From: Mycolicibacterium nivoides
GTDB lineage: Bacteria; Actinomycetota; Actinomycetes; Mycobacteriales; Mycobacteriaceae
Assembly: GCF_003855255.1 (NCBI RefSeq)
Contig: NZ_CP034072.1
Coordinates: forward strand, 434,001-498,000
Length of the DNA: 64,000 nucleotides
Reading direction: 5' to 3'
The notes beneath the pieces are model-generated. The model was given only the letters and a program-made list of their open reading frames with translations. It was not told where the DNA came from and did not search any database. The position numbers and the translations under genes are program-made. Shown here piece by piece: positions 26,900-35,729 of this stretch. The first letter of the stretch is position 1. The number at the start of each line of letters is the position of its first letter.

Positions 26900-27916
26900 T
26901 TACAGCAAGCCAGACTTTGTCATCAGGTCGGTGACCTTGGCGGCATCGAGATTGGACGGGTTGACCTCAGGAGCCTGCAACGTGTCCAACGGCGGCAGTA
27001 CCGGGTTGGCCGCGACGCCACTGGCGACCGGATATTCGAACGAGGTGCCCTTCTGCAGCACCTCTTGACCGGCCTTGCCCGTGACGAACCGGAGGAACTG
27101 CTGGGCCTGGTCCTGCTTCTTGCTGGATTTCAAGACACCGCCGCCGGACAGGCTGACGAAGGCTCCGGGATCTTGGTTCTTGAAGTAGTGCAGTGCCGTG
27201 TTGCCGCTGATCTCCTTGGTCTTGGACTGATCGCGGAACCAGTAGTAGTGGTAGATGATCCCGCCGTCGACCTGGCCATCGTTGACGGCGCGCAGCGTCG
27301 CGATATTGTCTTGGAGCACAACGGCATTGGTCTTCAAACCGGCCAGCCATCGCGCGGTGGCCGGCTCGCCCTTCAGTTCGAGGATGGCCGCGACGATCGC
27401 CTGGAAATCCGCCTTGGCAGGCGGGGCGCCCCACCGGCCCTTCCATTGTGGCTGCTGCAGATCCATGATCGAGTGCGGCAGCTGGTCGGCCGGGAGCTTG
27501 GCCTTGTTGTAGACGAAGACGGTCGAGCGCGCCGCCACGCCGGTCCACTTGCCCGACGACGGCCGGAACTGGGCCGGGACCTGATCGAGGGTCTGCTGCT
27601 CGACGTCGGAGAACAGCCCGGCCTTCTCGACAGCGGCCATCGCCGGGGAGTTCTCGGTGAGGAACACGTCGGCGGGTGAGGCGTTGCCCTCGGCCACCAA
27701 CTGGTTGCCGAGCTCGGTGTCGCCGCCCTGCCGGTAGGTGACCTTGATCCCGGTCTCCTTGGTGAACGCGTCGATCCACTCCTTGGTGAGCGACTCGTGC
27801 TGAGCGTTGTAGATCAGCAGTTCGTCAGACCCCGAACTGGAGCACCCGACCATGCCGGCCGCGATGGCGACGGCAGACAGGACAGCAGCAACCCGGCGGC
27901 TCCAACGTGTGCGCAT
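26900..27916 (-). CDS. fbpA: ferric iron-binding lipoprotein (FbpA-type)
   Basis: 338 aa. A lipoprotein signal has lipobox GMVGC (lipidated Cys25). The mature protein has the FbpA start DELLIYNAQHESLTKEWIDAF and the tyrosine cluster IIYHYYWFRD (Tyr222, Tyr224, Tyr225), where FbpA proteins bind Fe(III). It should capture ferric iron outside the membrane and pass it to the permease. It is the first gene of the operon; an IdeR-like box lies 20 bases before the ATG, pointing to iron repression. Mn or another metal cannot be excluded from sequence alone. Confidence 0.9.
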   Translation of the reverse strand: MRTRWSRRVAAVLSAVAIAAGMVGCSSSGSDELLIYNAQHESLTKEWIDAFTKETGIKVTYRQGGDTELGNQLVAEGNASPADVFLTENSPAMAAVEKAGLFSDVEQQTLDQVPAQFRPSSGKWTGVAARSTVFVYNKAKLPADQLPHSIMDLQQPQWKGRWGAPPAKADFQAIVAAILELKGEPATARWLAGLKTNAVVLQDNIATLRAVNDGQVDGGIIYHYYWFRDQSKTKEISGNTALHYFKNQDPGAFVSLSGGGVLKSSKKQDQAQQFLRFVTGKAGQEVLQKGTSFEYPVASGVAANPVLPPLDTLQAPEVNPSNLDAAKVTDLMTKSGLL

Positions 27917-27935
27917 CGAGTGAATCCTCTCGGTA

Positions 27936-27954
27936 TTAGCTGAGCATCACCTAA
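27936..27954 (-). promoter_or_regulatory. IdeR/DtxR-type iron box before fbpA
   Basis: Read on the minus strand, TTAGGTGATGCTCAGCTAA matches the mycobacterial IdeR consensus TTAGGTTAGGCTAACCTAA at 15 of 19 positions, including both outer TTAGGT and CTAA ends. It is centred about 29 bases upstream of the fbpA ATG, where it would block transcription when iron is plentiful. Confidence 0.75.
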
Positions 27955-28512
27955 GGACACTACCGGGGTGGGCGGGCGCGACGCCGGAGACAGCGGGATT
28001 CGCGGAGCGGCCGAAATCGCGGCTGCGCGGATCGTTGTTCAGTCGCGGTTCTTCAGGAGCGAGGCCAGCAGCCGCACGCCCGTGGAGGATGTCCCGGGCG
28101 GGCCGATCGGCGAGGTTGTCTGTCGCCTGCAGGGGGGCCAGGCCGTGCGACATGGACCAGCCCGCGCTGACGCGGCTCGCCAGGTCAGCGTCGGTGACGG
28201 TCTCGGGGCTGTGTGTACCGATCAGGTCGCTCTGGTGGCAGAGGTATGGCTGGAACAAGATCTCGTAGAACCCACGGTTTTCGAGCGTGAATCTCACGTA
28301 CTCCGCACCGCCCGGTAGGAACCCGAGTTCTCCTTCCGCGACCGGGCCGATTGCCGCCGCCATTCGCCTGAATCCCTCCGTGGCGACGGCCGTGAACAGA
28401 CCGGTCTTGTCGATGAAGTGATTGAGAATGCGCCGCGTGTGACACACCCGCTCGACGGGCGATTCGCCGGCGCTGCCATCCTTCCGAAGGGCCTCAATCG
28501 GGACCTTCCCTG
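27947..28512 (-). pseudogene. decayed TetR regulator (WHG-type C-terminal domain, broken HTH)
   Basis: The frame reads as a TetR protein from the end of the HTH on: NHFIDKTGLFTAVATEGFRRM, then GGAEYVRFTLENRGFYEILF and AGWSMSHGLAPLQATDNLAD, the WHG-type ligand domain. The helix-turn-helix itself is missing. Before NHFIDK the sequence runs EALRKDGSAGESPVERVCHT, which keeps the helix-1 end but lacks the usual VA-RAGVS-recognition helix. The distal tail is Pro/Arg-rich and unlike the family. A deletion plus small indels in a former TetR gene is the best reading. It overlaps the IdeR-like box and fbpA promoter area at its 3' end. It is probably non-functional as a DNA-binding protein. Confidence 0.6.
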
Positions 28513-28592
28513 GCCTGTGGATGAAGTCCACGCTGGGGATAACTCGGCCTGACTGAGCCGGTTCTGTCGGACCGTGTCCGCACCGTGTGGTC

Positions 28593-28961
28593 ATGAGTTC
28601 TCTGACACGAGCCGAGATCGGCGCACTGGGTGAACAGTTGGCCGTCGAACATCTGGCGGCACAGGGATTGCGCACATTGACCCGCAACTGGCGGTGTCGT
28701 TACGGCGAGCTCGACGTGATCGCCGAAGAGGCCGCCACGAACACGGTGGTCTTCGTCGAGGTGAAGACCCGCACCGGGGACGGTTTCGGCGGGCTTGCCG
28801 AGGCGGTGACTGCGCAGAAGGTGCGCCGTATCCGCAGGCTGGCGGCACTGTGGCTGGCCGAGCAGGATGCCCACTTCGCCGCACTGCGTATCGATGTGAT
28901 CGGGGTCCGCGTCGGCCGCCGCCGAGAACCCGAGCTGACGCACCTCAAGGGGGTGGGCTGA
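28593..28961 (+). CDS. yraN: YraN/UPF0102 family endonuclease-fold protein
   Basis: 122 aa, normal for the family. It has the restriction-endonuclease-like core: GALGEQLAVEHLAAQGLRTL, then RYGELDVIAEE and VFVEVKTRTG, carrying the PD-(D/E)xK residues Glu, Asp and the E-x-K pair. The biochemical role is not settled. In mycobacteria the gene stands directly before the comM-like and dprA genes, as here (one base to the next ATG region). The start is ATG 28593; GTG 28587 is in frame but lacks support. Confidence 0.9.
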   Translation: MSSLTRAEIGALGEQLAVEHLAAQGLRTLTRNWRCRYGELDVIAEEAATNTVVFVEVKTRTGDGFGGLAEAVTAQKVRRIRRLAALWLAEQDAHFAALRIDVIGVRVGRRREPELTHLKGVG

Positions 28962-28962
28962 A

Positions 28963-30474
28963 ATGGGTTTGGGTAGAGCCTATTCGGTGGCCGTGCGCGG
29001 GGTGGACGGCGTGATCGTGGAGATCGAGGCGGACATCACCTCGGGGCTGCCCAGCGTGAACCTGGTGGGGCTGCCCGACACCGCCCTGCAGGAATCCCGG
29101 GATCGGGTGCGCGCGGCCATCACCAATTGCGGCAACACGTGGCCGATGTCGCGCCTGACGTTGGCGTTGTCCCCGGCCACGCTGCGCAAGGTCGGTTCGG
29201 TCTACGACTTGGCACTGGCGGCGTCGGTGCTCTCGGCGCACACCAAGACGGCCTGGGCGCGATTGGAAAAGTCGGTGCTGCTCGGTGAACTCGCTCTCGA
29301 CGGCCGGGTCCGTCCGGTGCACGGCGTGTTGCCCGCCGTGCTGGCCGCCAAGCAGGAGGGCTGGCCCACGGTCGTGGTGCCGGTGGACAACCTGGCCGAG
29401 GCCAGCCTGATCGACGGGATCGAGGTGTGCGGTGTGCGGACCCTGCGGCAATTGCAGGCCTGGCTTGATGGCAAGGGGGATCTGCAGGCCCGGGTCGCCG
29501 CGACGGAGCGGGCACCGGAGCCGATGGCAGACCTGGCCGACGTGGTTGGACAGGCCCAGGCCCGCTATGCCGTCGAGGTGGCGGCCGCGGGTGCCCATCA
29601 CCTGATGTTGACGGGGCCGCCAGGTATCGGGAAAACGATGTTGGCACAACGGCTTCCGGGGCTGTTGCCGCCGTTGTCGTCGGCTGAGTCGCTTGAGGTG
29701 ACAGCGGTACATTCCGTGGCGGGATTGTTGGCGGGGGATACACCGTTGATCACCCGACCGCCGTTTGTGGCTCCGCACCACACCTCGAGCGTGGCCGCGC
29801 TGGTCGGTGGTGGAAGCGGGTTCGCGCGCCCCGGGGCGGTCAGCCGGGCGCATCGGGGTGTGTTGTTTCTCGACGAGTTCCCCGAAATGGGATCAAGTGC
29901 CCTGGAAGCGCTGCGAACTCCATTGGAGGACGGCGAGATCCGGTTGGCTCGCCGTGACGGTGTGGCGTGTTATCCGGCCCGGTTCCAACTGGTCCTGGCG
30001 GCGAATCCCTGCCCGTGCGCGCCGCCGAATTCGGCCGACTGCGTCTGTTCGGCCCAAGCCAAGCTCCGGTACCGGGGCAAGCTGTCGGGGCCACTGGTGG
30101 ATCGTGTCGACTTGCGGGTGGAGCTGTACCCGGTCAGCGCCGGGGCATTCACACCGCAGTCGGGCGAAAGCAGTGCAGTGGTGCGTGAGCGGGTCGCCGC
30201 AGCCCGCCTCGCCGCCCAGGAGCGGTGGAAACCCTATGGGATCGGCACGAACGCCGAGGTCAGCGGCCCGCTGCTGCGTCGCGAATTCCGATTGCCCAAA
30301 GCCGCGATGGAGCCGCTGCGGTCAGTGCTCGACCGTGGGGTGATCAGCATGCGCGGTGCCGACCGGTGTTTGAGGGTCGCCTGGACCCTGGCGGATCTGG
30401 GTGGACGGACCATTCCCGCCCATGAGGACGTCGCCGCCGCACTGAGCTTCCGGCAAGCCGGGGGTGTGTCATGA
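28963..30474 (+). CDS. YifB/ComM-type Mg-chelatase-like AAA+ ATPase
   Basis: 503 aa. An N-terminal Lon-protease-like fold domain (GRAYSVAVRGVDGVIVEIEADI, GLPDTALQESRDRV, LSPATLRK) is followed by the AAA+ core with Walker A GPPGIGKTM, Walker B GVLFLDEFPEM and the cysteine cluster NPCPCAPPNSADCVC. ComM in gamma-proteobacteria is a helicase promoting branch migration during natural transformation. The mycobacterial role is not established. It is coupled to dprA by a 4-base overlap (ATGA). Confidence 0.92.
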   Translation: MGLGRAYSVAVRGVDGVIVEIEADITSGLPSVNLVGLPDTALQESRDRVRAAITNCGNTWPMSRLTLALSPATLRKVGSVYDLALAASVLSAHTKTAWARLEKSVLLGELALDGRVRPVHGVLPAVLAAKQEGWPTVVVPVDNLAEASLIDGIEVCGVRTLRQLQAWLDGKGDLQARVAATERAPEPMADLADVVGQAQARYAVEVAAAGAHHLMLTGPPGIGKTMLAQRLPGLLPPLSSAESLEVTAVHSVAGLLAGDTPLITRPPFVAPHHTSSVAALVGGGSGFARPGAVSRAHRGVLFLDEFPEMGSSALEALRTPLEDGEIRLARRDGVACYPARFQLVLAANPCPCAPPNSADCVCSAQAKLRYRGKLSGPLVDRVDLRVELYPVSAGAFTPQSGESSAVVRERVAAARLAAQERWKPYGIGTNAEVSGPLLRREFRLPKAAMEPLRSVLDRGVISMRGADRCLRVAWTLADLGGRTIPAHEDVAAALSFRQAGGVS

Positions 30475-31649
30475 CCGACGAAATGCGGCGCGCATGGGCG
30501 TATCTGTCGCGGGTGGCCGAACCGCCGTGCCCGCAGTTGACGGCCTTGGTCACGCAAGTCGGTCCGATCGAGGCGGCCGGCCGGGTCAAAGCCGGTCAGG
30601 TCGAGGCCGAGGTGTTGCGCCGAATCGAGGCGCGCCGGGAATTCGATTGTGCGGCAGAAGACCTGGATATCCTCGACAGAATGGGTGGGCGGCTGATCAC
30701 GCCCGATGACGACGAGTGGCCGCTGCTGCGATTCCGGGCCTTTCGCGGGGATGAGGTGCAAAAGCGTCGGAATGGTCACCCTCCGTTGGTGTTGTGGGCG
30801 GTCGGGCCCGTGCGCCTCGACGAGGCGGCAGAGCGGGCCGCGGCGATCGTCGGCACCCGTGCGGCCACCGCTTACGGCGAGCATGTCGCCGCCGAGTTGG
30901 CCGCCGGCTTGGCCGAGCGGGATGTCACGGTGGTGTCCGGCGGGGCCTATGGCGTCGATGGGGCAGCCCACCGCGCAGTGTTGGCATGTGAGGGGGTGAC
31001 GGTCGCGATTGTGGCCGGTGGCATCGACAACCCGTACCCGGCCGGGCACAGCGCGCTGTTCCACCGGATCCGCCAGGACTGTCTGTTGGTCAGCGAGTAC
31101 CCGCCCGGGATGGCGCCGGGCCGGTTGCGGTTCCTCACCCGCAACCGGTTGGTGGCCGCCCTTTCCGGGGCGACCGTGGTGGTGGAGGCCGGGTTGCGTA
31201 GCGGCGCCGCCAGCACTGCGTCCTGGGCCAAGGCGTTGGGCCGTCCGGTGTGTGCCGTTCCGGGTCCGGTGACCTCGGCTGCATCGGCGGGCTGCCATGC
31301 GCTGCTGCGGCACGGCGCTGTCCTGGTCGACCGTGCCGAGCAGATCGTCGAACTCGTCGGTCGCATGGGCGAACTGGCACCGGAAGCGCCCCATCCCTCT
31401 GCGCCGCTCGATGGGCTCGCGCCAGTTGAGAAACAGGTCTATGACGCGCTGCCGGCGCGCGGTGCTCACACCGTGGACGAGATCGCGATGCTCGCCGCGC
31501 TGCCTCCGCACCAGGTGCTGGGGCCGTTGACGATGTTGGAGTTCGCCGGGCTGGTCGAAAGCGTCGACGGATGCTGGCGGATCATGCGTCGGCGACGGGT
31601 CCACCCGGCAACTCCCGGGTCGGCAGGGGAGAAGCAGGTATCCGCGTGA
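30471..31649 (+). CDS. dprA: DNA-processing protein DprA
   Basis: 392 aa. A short N-terminal helical domain is followed by the Rossmann-like DprA core: AAIVGTRAATAYGEHVAAELAAGL, VVSGGAYGVDGAAHRAVL, TVAIVAGGIDNPYPAGHSALF, SEYPPGMAPG and FLTRNRLVAALS. A C-terminal winged helix (HTVDEIAMLAALPPHQVLGPL) is kept. DprA loads RecA on single-stranded DNA. The start overlaps the comM-like stop, giving a yraN-comM-dprA operon as in M. tuberculosis. Confidence 0.93.
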   Translation: MTDEMRRAWAYLSRVAEPPCPQLTALVTQVGPIEAAGRVKAGQVEAEVLRRIEARREFDCAAEDLDILDRMGGRLITPDDDEWPLLRFRAFRGDEVQKRRNGHPPLVLWAVGPVRLDEAAERAAAIVGTRAATAYGEHVAAELAAGLAERDVTVVSGGAYGVDGAAHRAVLACEGVTVAIVAGGIDNPYPAGHSALFHRIRQDCLLVSEYPPGMAPGRLRFLTRNRLVAALSGATVVVEAGLRSGAASTASWAKALGRPVCAVPGPVTSAASAGCHALLRHGAVLVDRAEQIVELVGRMGELAPEAPHPSAPLDGLAPVEKQVYDALPARGAHTVDEIAMLAALPPHQVLGPLTMLEFAGLVESVDGCWRIMRRRRVHPATPGSAGEKQVSA

Positions 31650-31787
31650 ACAAGGAACGGGCAGACCTCGATGCGATGGCGCGGCGACCCGAGGCCTCAT
31701 TCACGTAGCCCCCAGGCAGGCCGGTGGCCTCCGTATAGTCGATGAGGTCGGCTAATAAACGAGCGGCAGATGATTTTTGGAGGCGCC

Positions 31788-32654
31788 ATGGCAGGACGAC
31801 CAATGCACACATTCCAGGTGGTGCATCGCGAGCAGCTGACCCCCCACATGGTCAGGTTGGTACTGGGTGGATCGGTTGAAGGGACGGGTTTCGACACTTT
31901 CTCGCCCAACGACTTCAGCGACGCTTACGTCAAACTCGCCATCGTCCCTGCTGTTGTCGATGTGTCAGCGCTGCCGAAACCCTTGACGCTGGACAGCTTT
32001 CAGGAGCTGCCCACCGAACTGCGCCCCACGGTGCGGACCTACACCGTGCGTAAGTTCGACAAGGAGCGCCGCGAGATCACCATCGACTTCGTCGTGCACG
32101 GTGAGCAAGGCGTGGCCGCACCCTGGGCTGCGGCAGCGGTGCCGGGCCAGCCCGCCTACCTGATGGGGCCCAGTGGGGCCTACACCCCGGACCCGGCCGC
32201 CGACTGGCACCTGCTGGCCGGTGACGAGGCCGCTCTGCCGGCCATCGGTGCGGCCCTGGAGGCCTTGCCCGCGGATGCGACCGGCAAGGTCTTCATCGAG
32301 GTCGCCGGCGATGAGGACGAGATCGAGCTCGCCGCTCCGGCCGGGGTCGAGGTCAACTGGATTCACCGCGGTGGGCGGGCCGACCTGGTCGGCGAGGACA
32401 AGGCCGGAGACAACGCGCCGTTGATCGCGGCGGTCAAGGAGGCAGCCTGGCTGCCGGGTCAGGTTCAGGTGTTCATCCACGGCGAGGCTCAGGCCGTCAT
32501 GCACAACCTGCGCCCCTACATCCGCAAGGAGCGCGGCGTCCCGGCGAAATGGGCCGGGTCGATCTCGGGGTACTGGCGCCGCGGCCGTACCGAGGAGACT
32601 TTCCGGCAGTGGAAGGCCGAGCTGGCGAAAGCGGAGGCCGACACCGCGGGCTGA
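31788..32654 (+). CDS. viuB: siderophore-interacting protein (ViuB/SIP family flavin reductase-like)
   Basis: 288 aa. N-terminal FAD-binding barrel ([44 protein letters not shown]) with the conserved R-x-Y-T-x-R, then the NAD(P)-binding SIP half ([52 protein letters not shown]). These enzymes reduce and release iron from ferric siderophores in the cytoplasm. I chose ATG 31788, with a GGAGG-type site 5 bases upstream. It corresponds in position to the viuB-annotated gene near dprA/xerC in M. tuberculosis. Confidence 0.88.
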   Translation: MAGRPMHTFQVVHREQLTPHMVRLVLGGSVEGTGFDTFSPNDFSDAYVKLAIVPAVVDVSALPKPLTLDSFQELPTELRPTVRTYTVRKFDKERREITIDFVVHGEQGVAAPWAAAAVPGQPAYLMGPSGAYTPDPAADWHLLAGDEAALPAIGAALEALPADATGKVFIEVAGDEDEIELAAPAGVEVNWIHRGGRADLVGEDKAGDNAPLIAAVKEAAWLPGQVQVFIHGEAQAVMHNLRPYIRKERGVPAKWAGSISGYWRRGRTEETFRQWKAELAKAEADTAG

Positions 32655-32691
32655 TAGCAGGTTGGCTGTCCGGGATGGAAAGGTAGCCGTC

Positions 32692-33852
32692 ATGGCCTAT
32701 GGCGACTATCAACTCGAGATCTACCTGCAGGGGCTGTCCGGCGTGCTGCCGACCATGCCGATGGACTACGCGGGACTGGAGGCCAAGGCCCAGGCGGCCA
32801 TGCCGGCCTCGATCTGGTCTTACGTGGCAGGCGGGGCCGGCGACGAGCGCACCCAGCAGGTCAACCGCACCGCGTTCGACCGGTGGGGCCTGATGCCGCG
32901 CATGCTCAACGCCCACCGGGACCGCGATCTGTCCGTAGACCTGTTCGGGCTCACTCTGCCGTCGCCGTTGTTCATGGCCCCCATCGGCGTGCTGGGGATC
33001 TGCGGGCAGGACGGTCACGGTGACCTGGCCGGTGCCCGTGCCGCCGCTCGCACCGGGGTACCGATGGTGCTGTCCACGCTCACCGAGGACCCGCTCGAAG
33101 ACGTCGCTGCCGAATTCGGTGACACCCCAGGCTTTTTCCAGCTGTACACACCGACCGACAAGGATCTGGCCGCCAGCCTGGTACAGCGCGCCGAGAAGGC
33201 CGGATTCAAGGGCATCGTCGTCACGCTCGACACCTGGGTGCCGGGCTGGCGGCCGCGGGACCTGGCCACCTCGAACTTCCCGCAATTGCGCGGCAAGTGC
33301 CTGGCCAACTACACCAGCGATCCGGTGTTCCGTGCCGGTCTGCAGCAACCGCCCGAGGAGAACCCGCAGGCCACCGTGCTGCGCTGGGTCAGCCTGTTCG
33401 GCAATCCGCTCACCTGGGACGACCTGCCGTGGCTGCGGTCACTGACCAAGCTGCCGCTGATCCTCAAGGGCATCTGCCATCCCGATGACGTCCGGCGGGC
33501 CAAGGACGGTGGCGTCGACGGCATCTACTGCTCCAATCATGGTGGGCGCCAAGCCAATGGCGGCATTCCCGCGATCGACTGCCTGCCCGGGGTGGTCGAG
33601 GCCGCCGACGGGCTGCCGGTGTTGTTCGACTCGGGCATCCGCAACGGTGCCGACATCGTCAAGGCGCTCGCACTGGGTGCAACCGCGGTCGGCGTGGGCC
33701 GCCCCTATGCGTACGGGCTGGCGCTGGGCGGCGCCGACGGCATCGTGCACGTGCTGCGGTCGCTACTCGCCGAGGCCGACCTGATCATGGGTGTCGACGG
33801 GTATCCGACGCTGGCCGATCTCACGCCCGAGGCGCTGCGGCGGGTCGACTGA
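32692..33852 (+). CDS. lactate 2-monooxygenase / FMN-dependent alpha-hydroxy-acid oxidase
   Basis: 386 aa. FMN barrel with [95 protein letters not shown] (catalytic His in SNHGGRQ) and [21 protein letters not shown]. The N-terminal [21 protein letters not shown] and the insertion around residues 200-250 match the M. smegmatis lactate 2-monooxygenase pattern, which converts L-lactate and O2 to acetate, CO2 and water. Other short-chain 2-hydroxy acids remain possible. ATG 32692 is preceded by GGAAAGG. Confidence 0.87.
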   Translation: MAYGDYQLEIYLQGLSGVLPTMPMDYAGLEAKAQAAMPASIWSYVAGGAGDERTQQVNRTAFDRWGLMPRMLNAHRDRDLSVDLFGLTLPSPLFMAPIGVLGICGQDGHGDLAGARAAARTGVPMVLSTLTEDPLEDVAAEFGDTPGFFQLYTPTDKDLAASLVQRAEKAGFKGIVVTLDTWVPGWRPRDLATSNFPQLRGKCLANYTSDPVFRAGLQQPPEENPQATVLRWVSLFGNPLTWDDLPWLRSLTKLPLILKGICHPDDVRRAKDGGVDGIYCSNHGGRQANGGIPAIDCLPGVVEAADGLPVLFDSGIRNGADIVKALALGATAVGVGRPYAYGLALGGADGIVHVLRSLLAEADLIMGVDGYPTLADLTPEALRRVD

Positions 33853-33910
33853 TCTCCCTAGCGCTCCCGACACCGCGGTCCGCGGGGTCGGTTTGGCGCG
33901 CTTTCTTTGT

Positions 33911-33952
33911 CACGTTGGGGTGGCGCTCGGGCTCGACCGCCACCCCAAGGTG
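33911..33952 (+). terminator. hairpin after the hydroxy-acid oxidase gene
   Basis: CACGTTGGGGTGGCG and CGCCACCCCAAGGTG can pair over 15 bases with one mismatch around a 12-base loop, 58 bases after the stop. There is no U-run, as is common for mycobacterial terminators. It separates the oxidase gene from the TetR gene. Confidence 0.55.
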
Positions 33953-34036
33953 ACGAACCGCGGATAAAAGACGCAGACAAAGAGGCAGGTCATGGCGTCT
34001 GGCCAATGATTATTCATCGGTGTAGCATTTTCCTTC

Positions 34037-34660
34037 ATGAGTGTAGAAACCGTCCGCGAGCGGGCCGCCCACCTGGGCCCCGAGCGGCGGCGTCCGCAGG
34101 TGCTGGATGCGGCTCTGGCCATTGCGGTGACCGAGGGGATCGCCGCAGTCACGATCGGCGCGGTGGCTCAGCGGCTCAAGGTCACCCGCCCGGTGGTGTA
34201 TTCATGTTTTCCCGACCGGGTGGAATTGCTGAGGGCCTTGCTCGAGCGGGAGCTGGCGCTGCTGGTCCAGGGGGCGATCGATGCGCTGCCGTACGGCCGC
34301 GCGGACGCCGACGAGACCGTCTTCGTCGAGGGCTTCCAGGCGCTGCTTGAGACGGTCGCCGGCCGGCCCGATTCCTGGCGGCTCGTGATGAGCGCCGACC
34401 CGGATCCGGCCGTGGCCAAACACTTCCGCAGCGGTCGCGCGCTGATGGTCGGCAAGGTCTCCCGGCGGCTGGCGCCCACGCTGGAACGTTGGGGCACCAC
34501 CGACGCCGACAAGAAGCTGCCGGTGTTGGTCGAGCAGTTCGTGTCCACCTGTGAAGGCGCGGTGCGGACCTTGTTGCATGACGACGGAAAAGACTGGACC
34601 CCGACCACATTGGGTGAATTCATCGGATCGGCCACCTACCGGGCGTTTCGCACCGCCTGA
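34037..34660 (+). CDS. TetR family transcriptional regulator
   Basis: 207 aa. The HTH is RPQVLDAALAIAVTEGIAAVTIGAVAQRLKVTRPVVYSCFPDRVELLRALLERE (about residues 17-69). The rest is a helical ligand domain with no recognised signature. It is in the same direction as, and only 22 bases before, the MpaB-family gene, so it probably heads and controls the MpaB / acyl-CoA dehydrogenase operon. Confidence 0.87.
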   Translation: MSVETVRERAAHLGPERRRPQVLDAALAIAVTEGIAAVTIGAVAQRLKVTRPVVYSCFPDRVELLRALLERELALLVQGAIDALPYGRADADETVFVEGFQALLETVAGRPDSWRLVMSADPDPAVAKHFRSGRALMVGKVSRRLAPTLERWGTTDADKKLPVLVEQFVSTCEGAVRTLLHDDGKDWTPTTLGEFIGSATYRAFRTA

Positions 34661-34682
34661 TCCAGAACAGAGGAGTTTTCGC

Positions 34683-35729
34683 ATGTCTGATCTCCAGCCG
34701 ATGGCTGACTACGGGTTCTTCGGGCCGGATTCGGTGACCTGGAAGGTGTGGGGCCATGCCACCACGCCGATCATCGGACTGCAGCGCGCCGTGGTGGTCG
34801 AGGAACTCGATCCCGCCCTGATCGCCGCGGTCGACACCACCGGCGCCAATTACGACCGGCCCCGCACCCGTTACGACCGGACCGTGCGTTACTTCGCCAT
34901 GGTCGCTTTCGCCGACACCGAATCGGTGCTCAAGACCGCCGATATTCTGGTGAAAGTCCACTCGAAAGCCATTGGTACCGAACCCCTGAGCGGCAACAAG
35001 TACGACGCCAACGACCCCCAGTCGCAGCTGTGGATCCTGCTCACCGGCTGGCACTCGGTGCTCAAGGCCTACGAGCTGTACGGCGGCGGCAAGCTGACGG
35101 CCGAGGAGGAGGCCCGCTACTGGCAGGACTGCGCCCGCGCCGCCGAGTTCCAGACCTGCGATCCGGCCGACGTCCCGCGGACCCGTGAGGGCATCAACGG
35201 GTACTTCGAGCAGATGCGGCCACACCTCGCCGTCAGCGAGGCCGCCCGCGCGATGATGGACCACCTGCTCAACGCCAAGGTGGTGCTGCCGCCCGCGCCG
35301 CGTGCTGCGAAGCCGGCCGTCGAGATTCTCAACTGGTTCCTCCGTGCGGGCACCATCGCCACCATGCCGCGGTGGATGCGCCGACTCAGTGGATTCGATC
35401 AGCCGCGCGCGGTCGACCTGGTCGTGCGGCCGGTGCTCAAGCTCGGCTTCGGTTTGGTCAACCGCGTACCGCGGCTGAAGCTGTTGGTGGCCAAGATCAT
35501 TTCGCCGTCCGTGGTGCCGATCGCTGGTCCTTGCATCATGGGCATACCGCCGCGGTCGACCGAGGTGCTCAGCCCCGAAGAAGGGCGCAAGCGCTACGGC
35601 TACGTCAAGCCCGCCGATGCGCACAAGGAGTTGCGGGCTCGCCAGCACGAGCGGGTGTTCGGACGGGGACAACTGCCCAGCGACGAAGGCCTCATCGAAT
35701 CTCAGTCCTACCTAGGGAGTTTGGCGTGA
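34683..35729 (+). CDS. oxygenase MpaB-family protein (DUF2236)
   Basis: 348 aa. It has the family pattern GFFGPDSVTWKVWGHATTPIIGLQRAVVVEELDPALIAAV, RYFAMVAFADTESVLKTADILVKVHSKAIG and LWILLTGWHSVLKAYELYGG. The VHSKAIG and TGWHS histidines are where relatives (latex-clearing protein Lcp, MpaB') hold b-type haem or the catalytic site. Family members cleave or oxidise alkenyl chains, but most mycobacterial copies are uncharacterised. AGAGGAG lies before ATG 34683. The stop overlaps the acyl-CoA dehydrogenase start (GTGA). Confidence 0.78.
   Translation: MSDLQPMADYGFFGPDSVTWKVWGHATTPIIGLQRAVVVEELDPALIAAVDTTGANYDRPRTRYDRTVRYFAMVAFADTESVLKTADILVKVHSKAIGTEPLSGNKYDANDPQSQLWILLTGWHSVLKAYELYGGGKLTAEEEARYWQDCARAAEFQTCDPADVPRTREGINGYFEQMRPHLAVSEAARAMMDHLLNAKVVLPPAPRAAKPAVEILNWFLRAGTIATMPRWMRRLSGFDQPRAVDLVVRPVLKLGFGLVNRVPRLKLLVAKIISPSVVPIAGPCIMGIPPRSTEVLSPEEGRKRYGYVKPADAHKELRARQHERVFGRGQLPSDEGLIESQSYLGSLA

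Noticed and set aside
31740..31787. Possible IdeR box (GAGGTCGGCTAAT) before the siderophore-interacting protein gene
   Set aside because: Only about 10 of 19 positions match the consensus in the best alignment, and symmetry is absent.
35372..35725. N-terminal extension of the acyl-CoA dehydrogenase
   Set aside because: It lies wholly inside the MpaB-type gene in another frame; the GTG at 35726 in the stop overlap gives the proper start.
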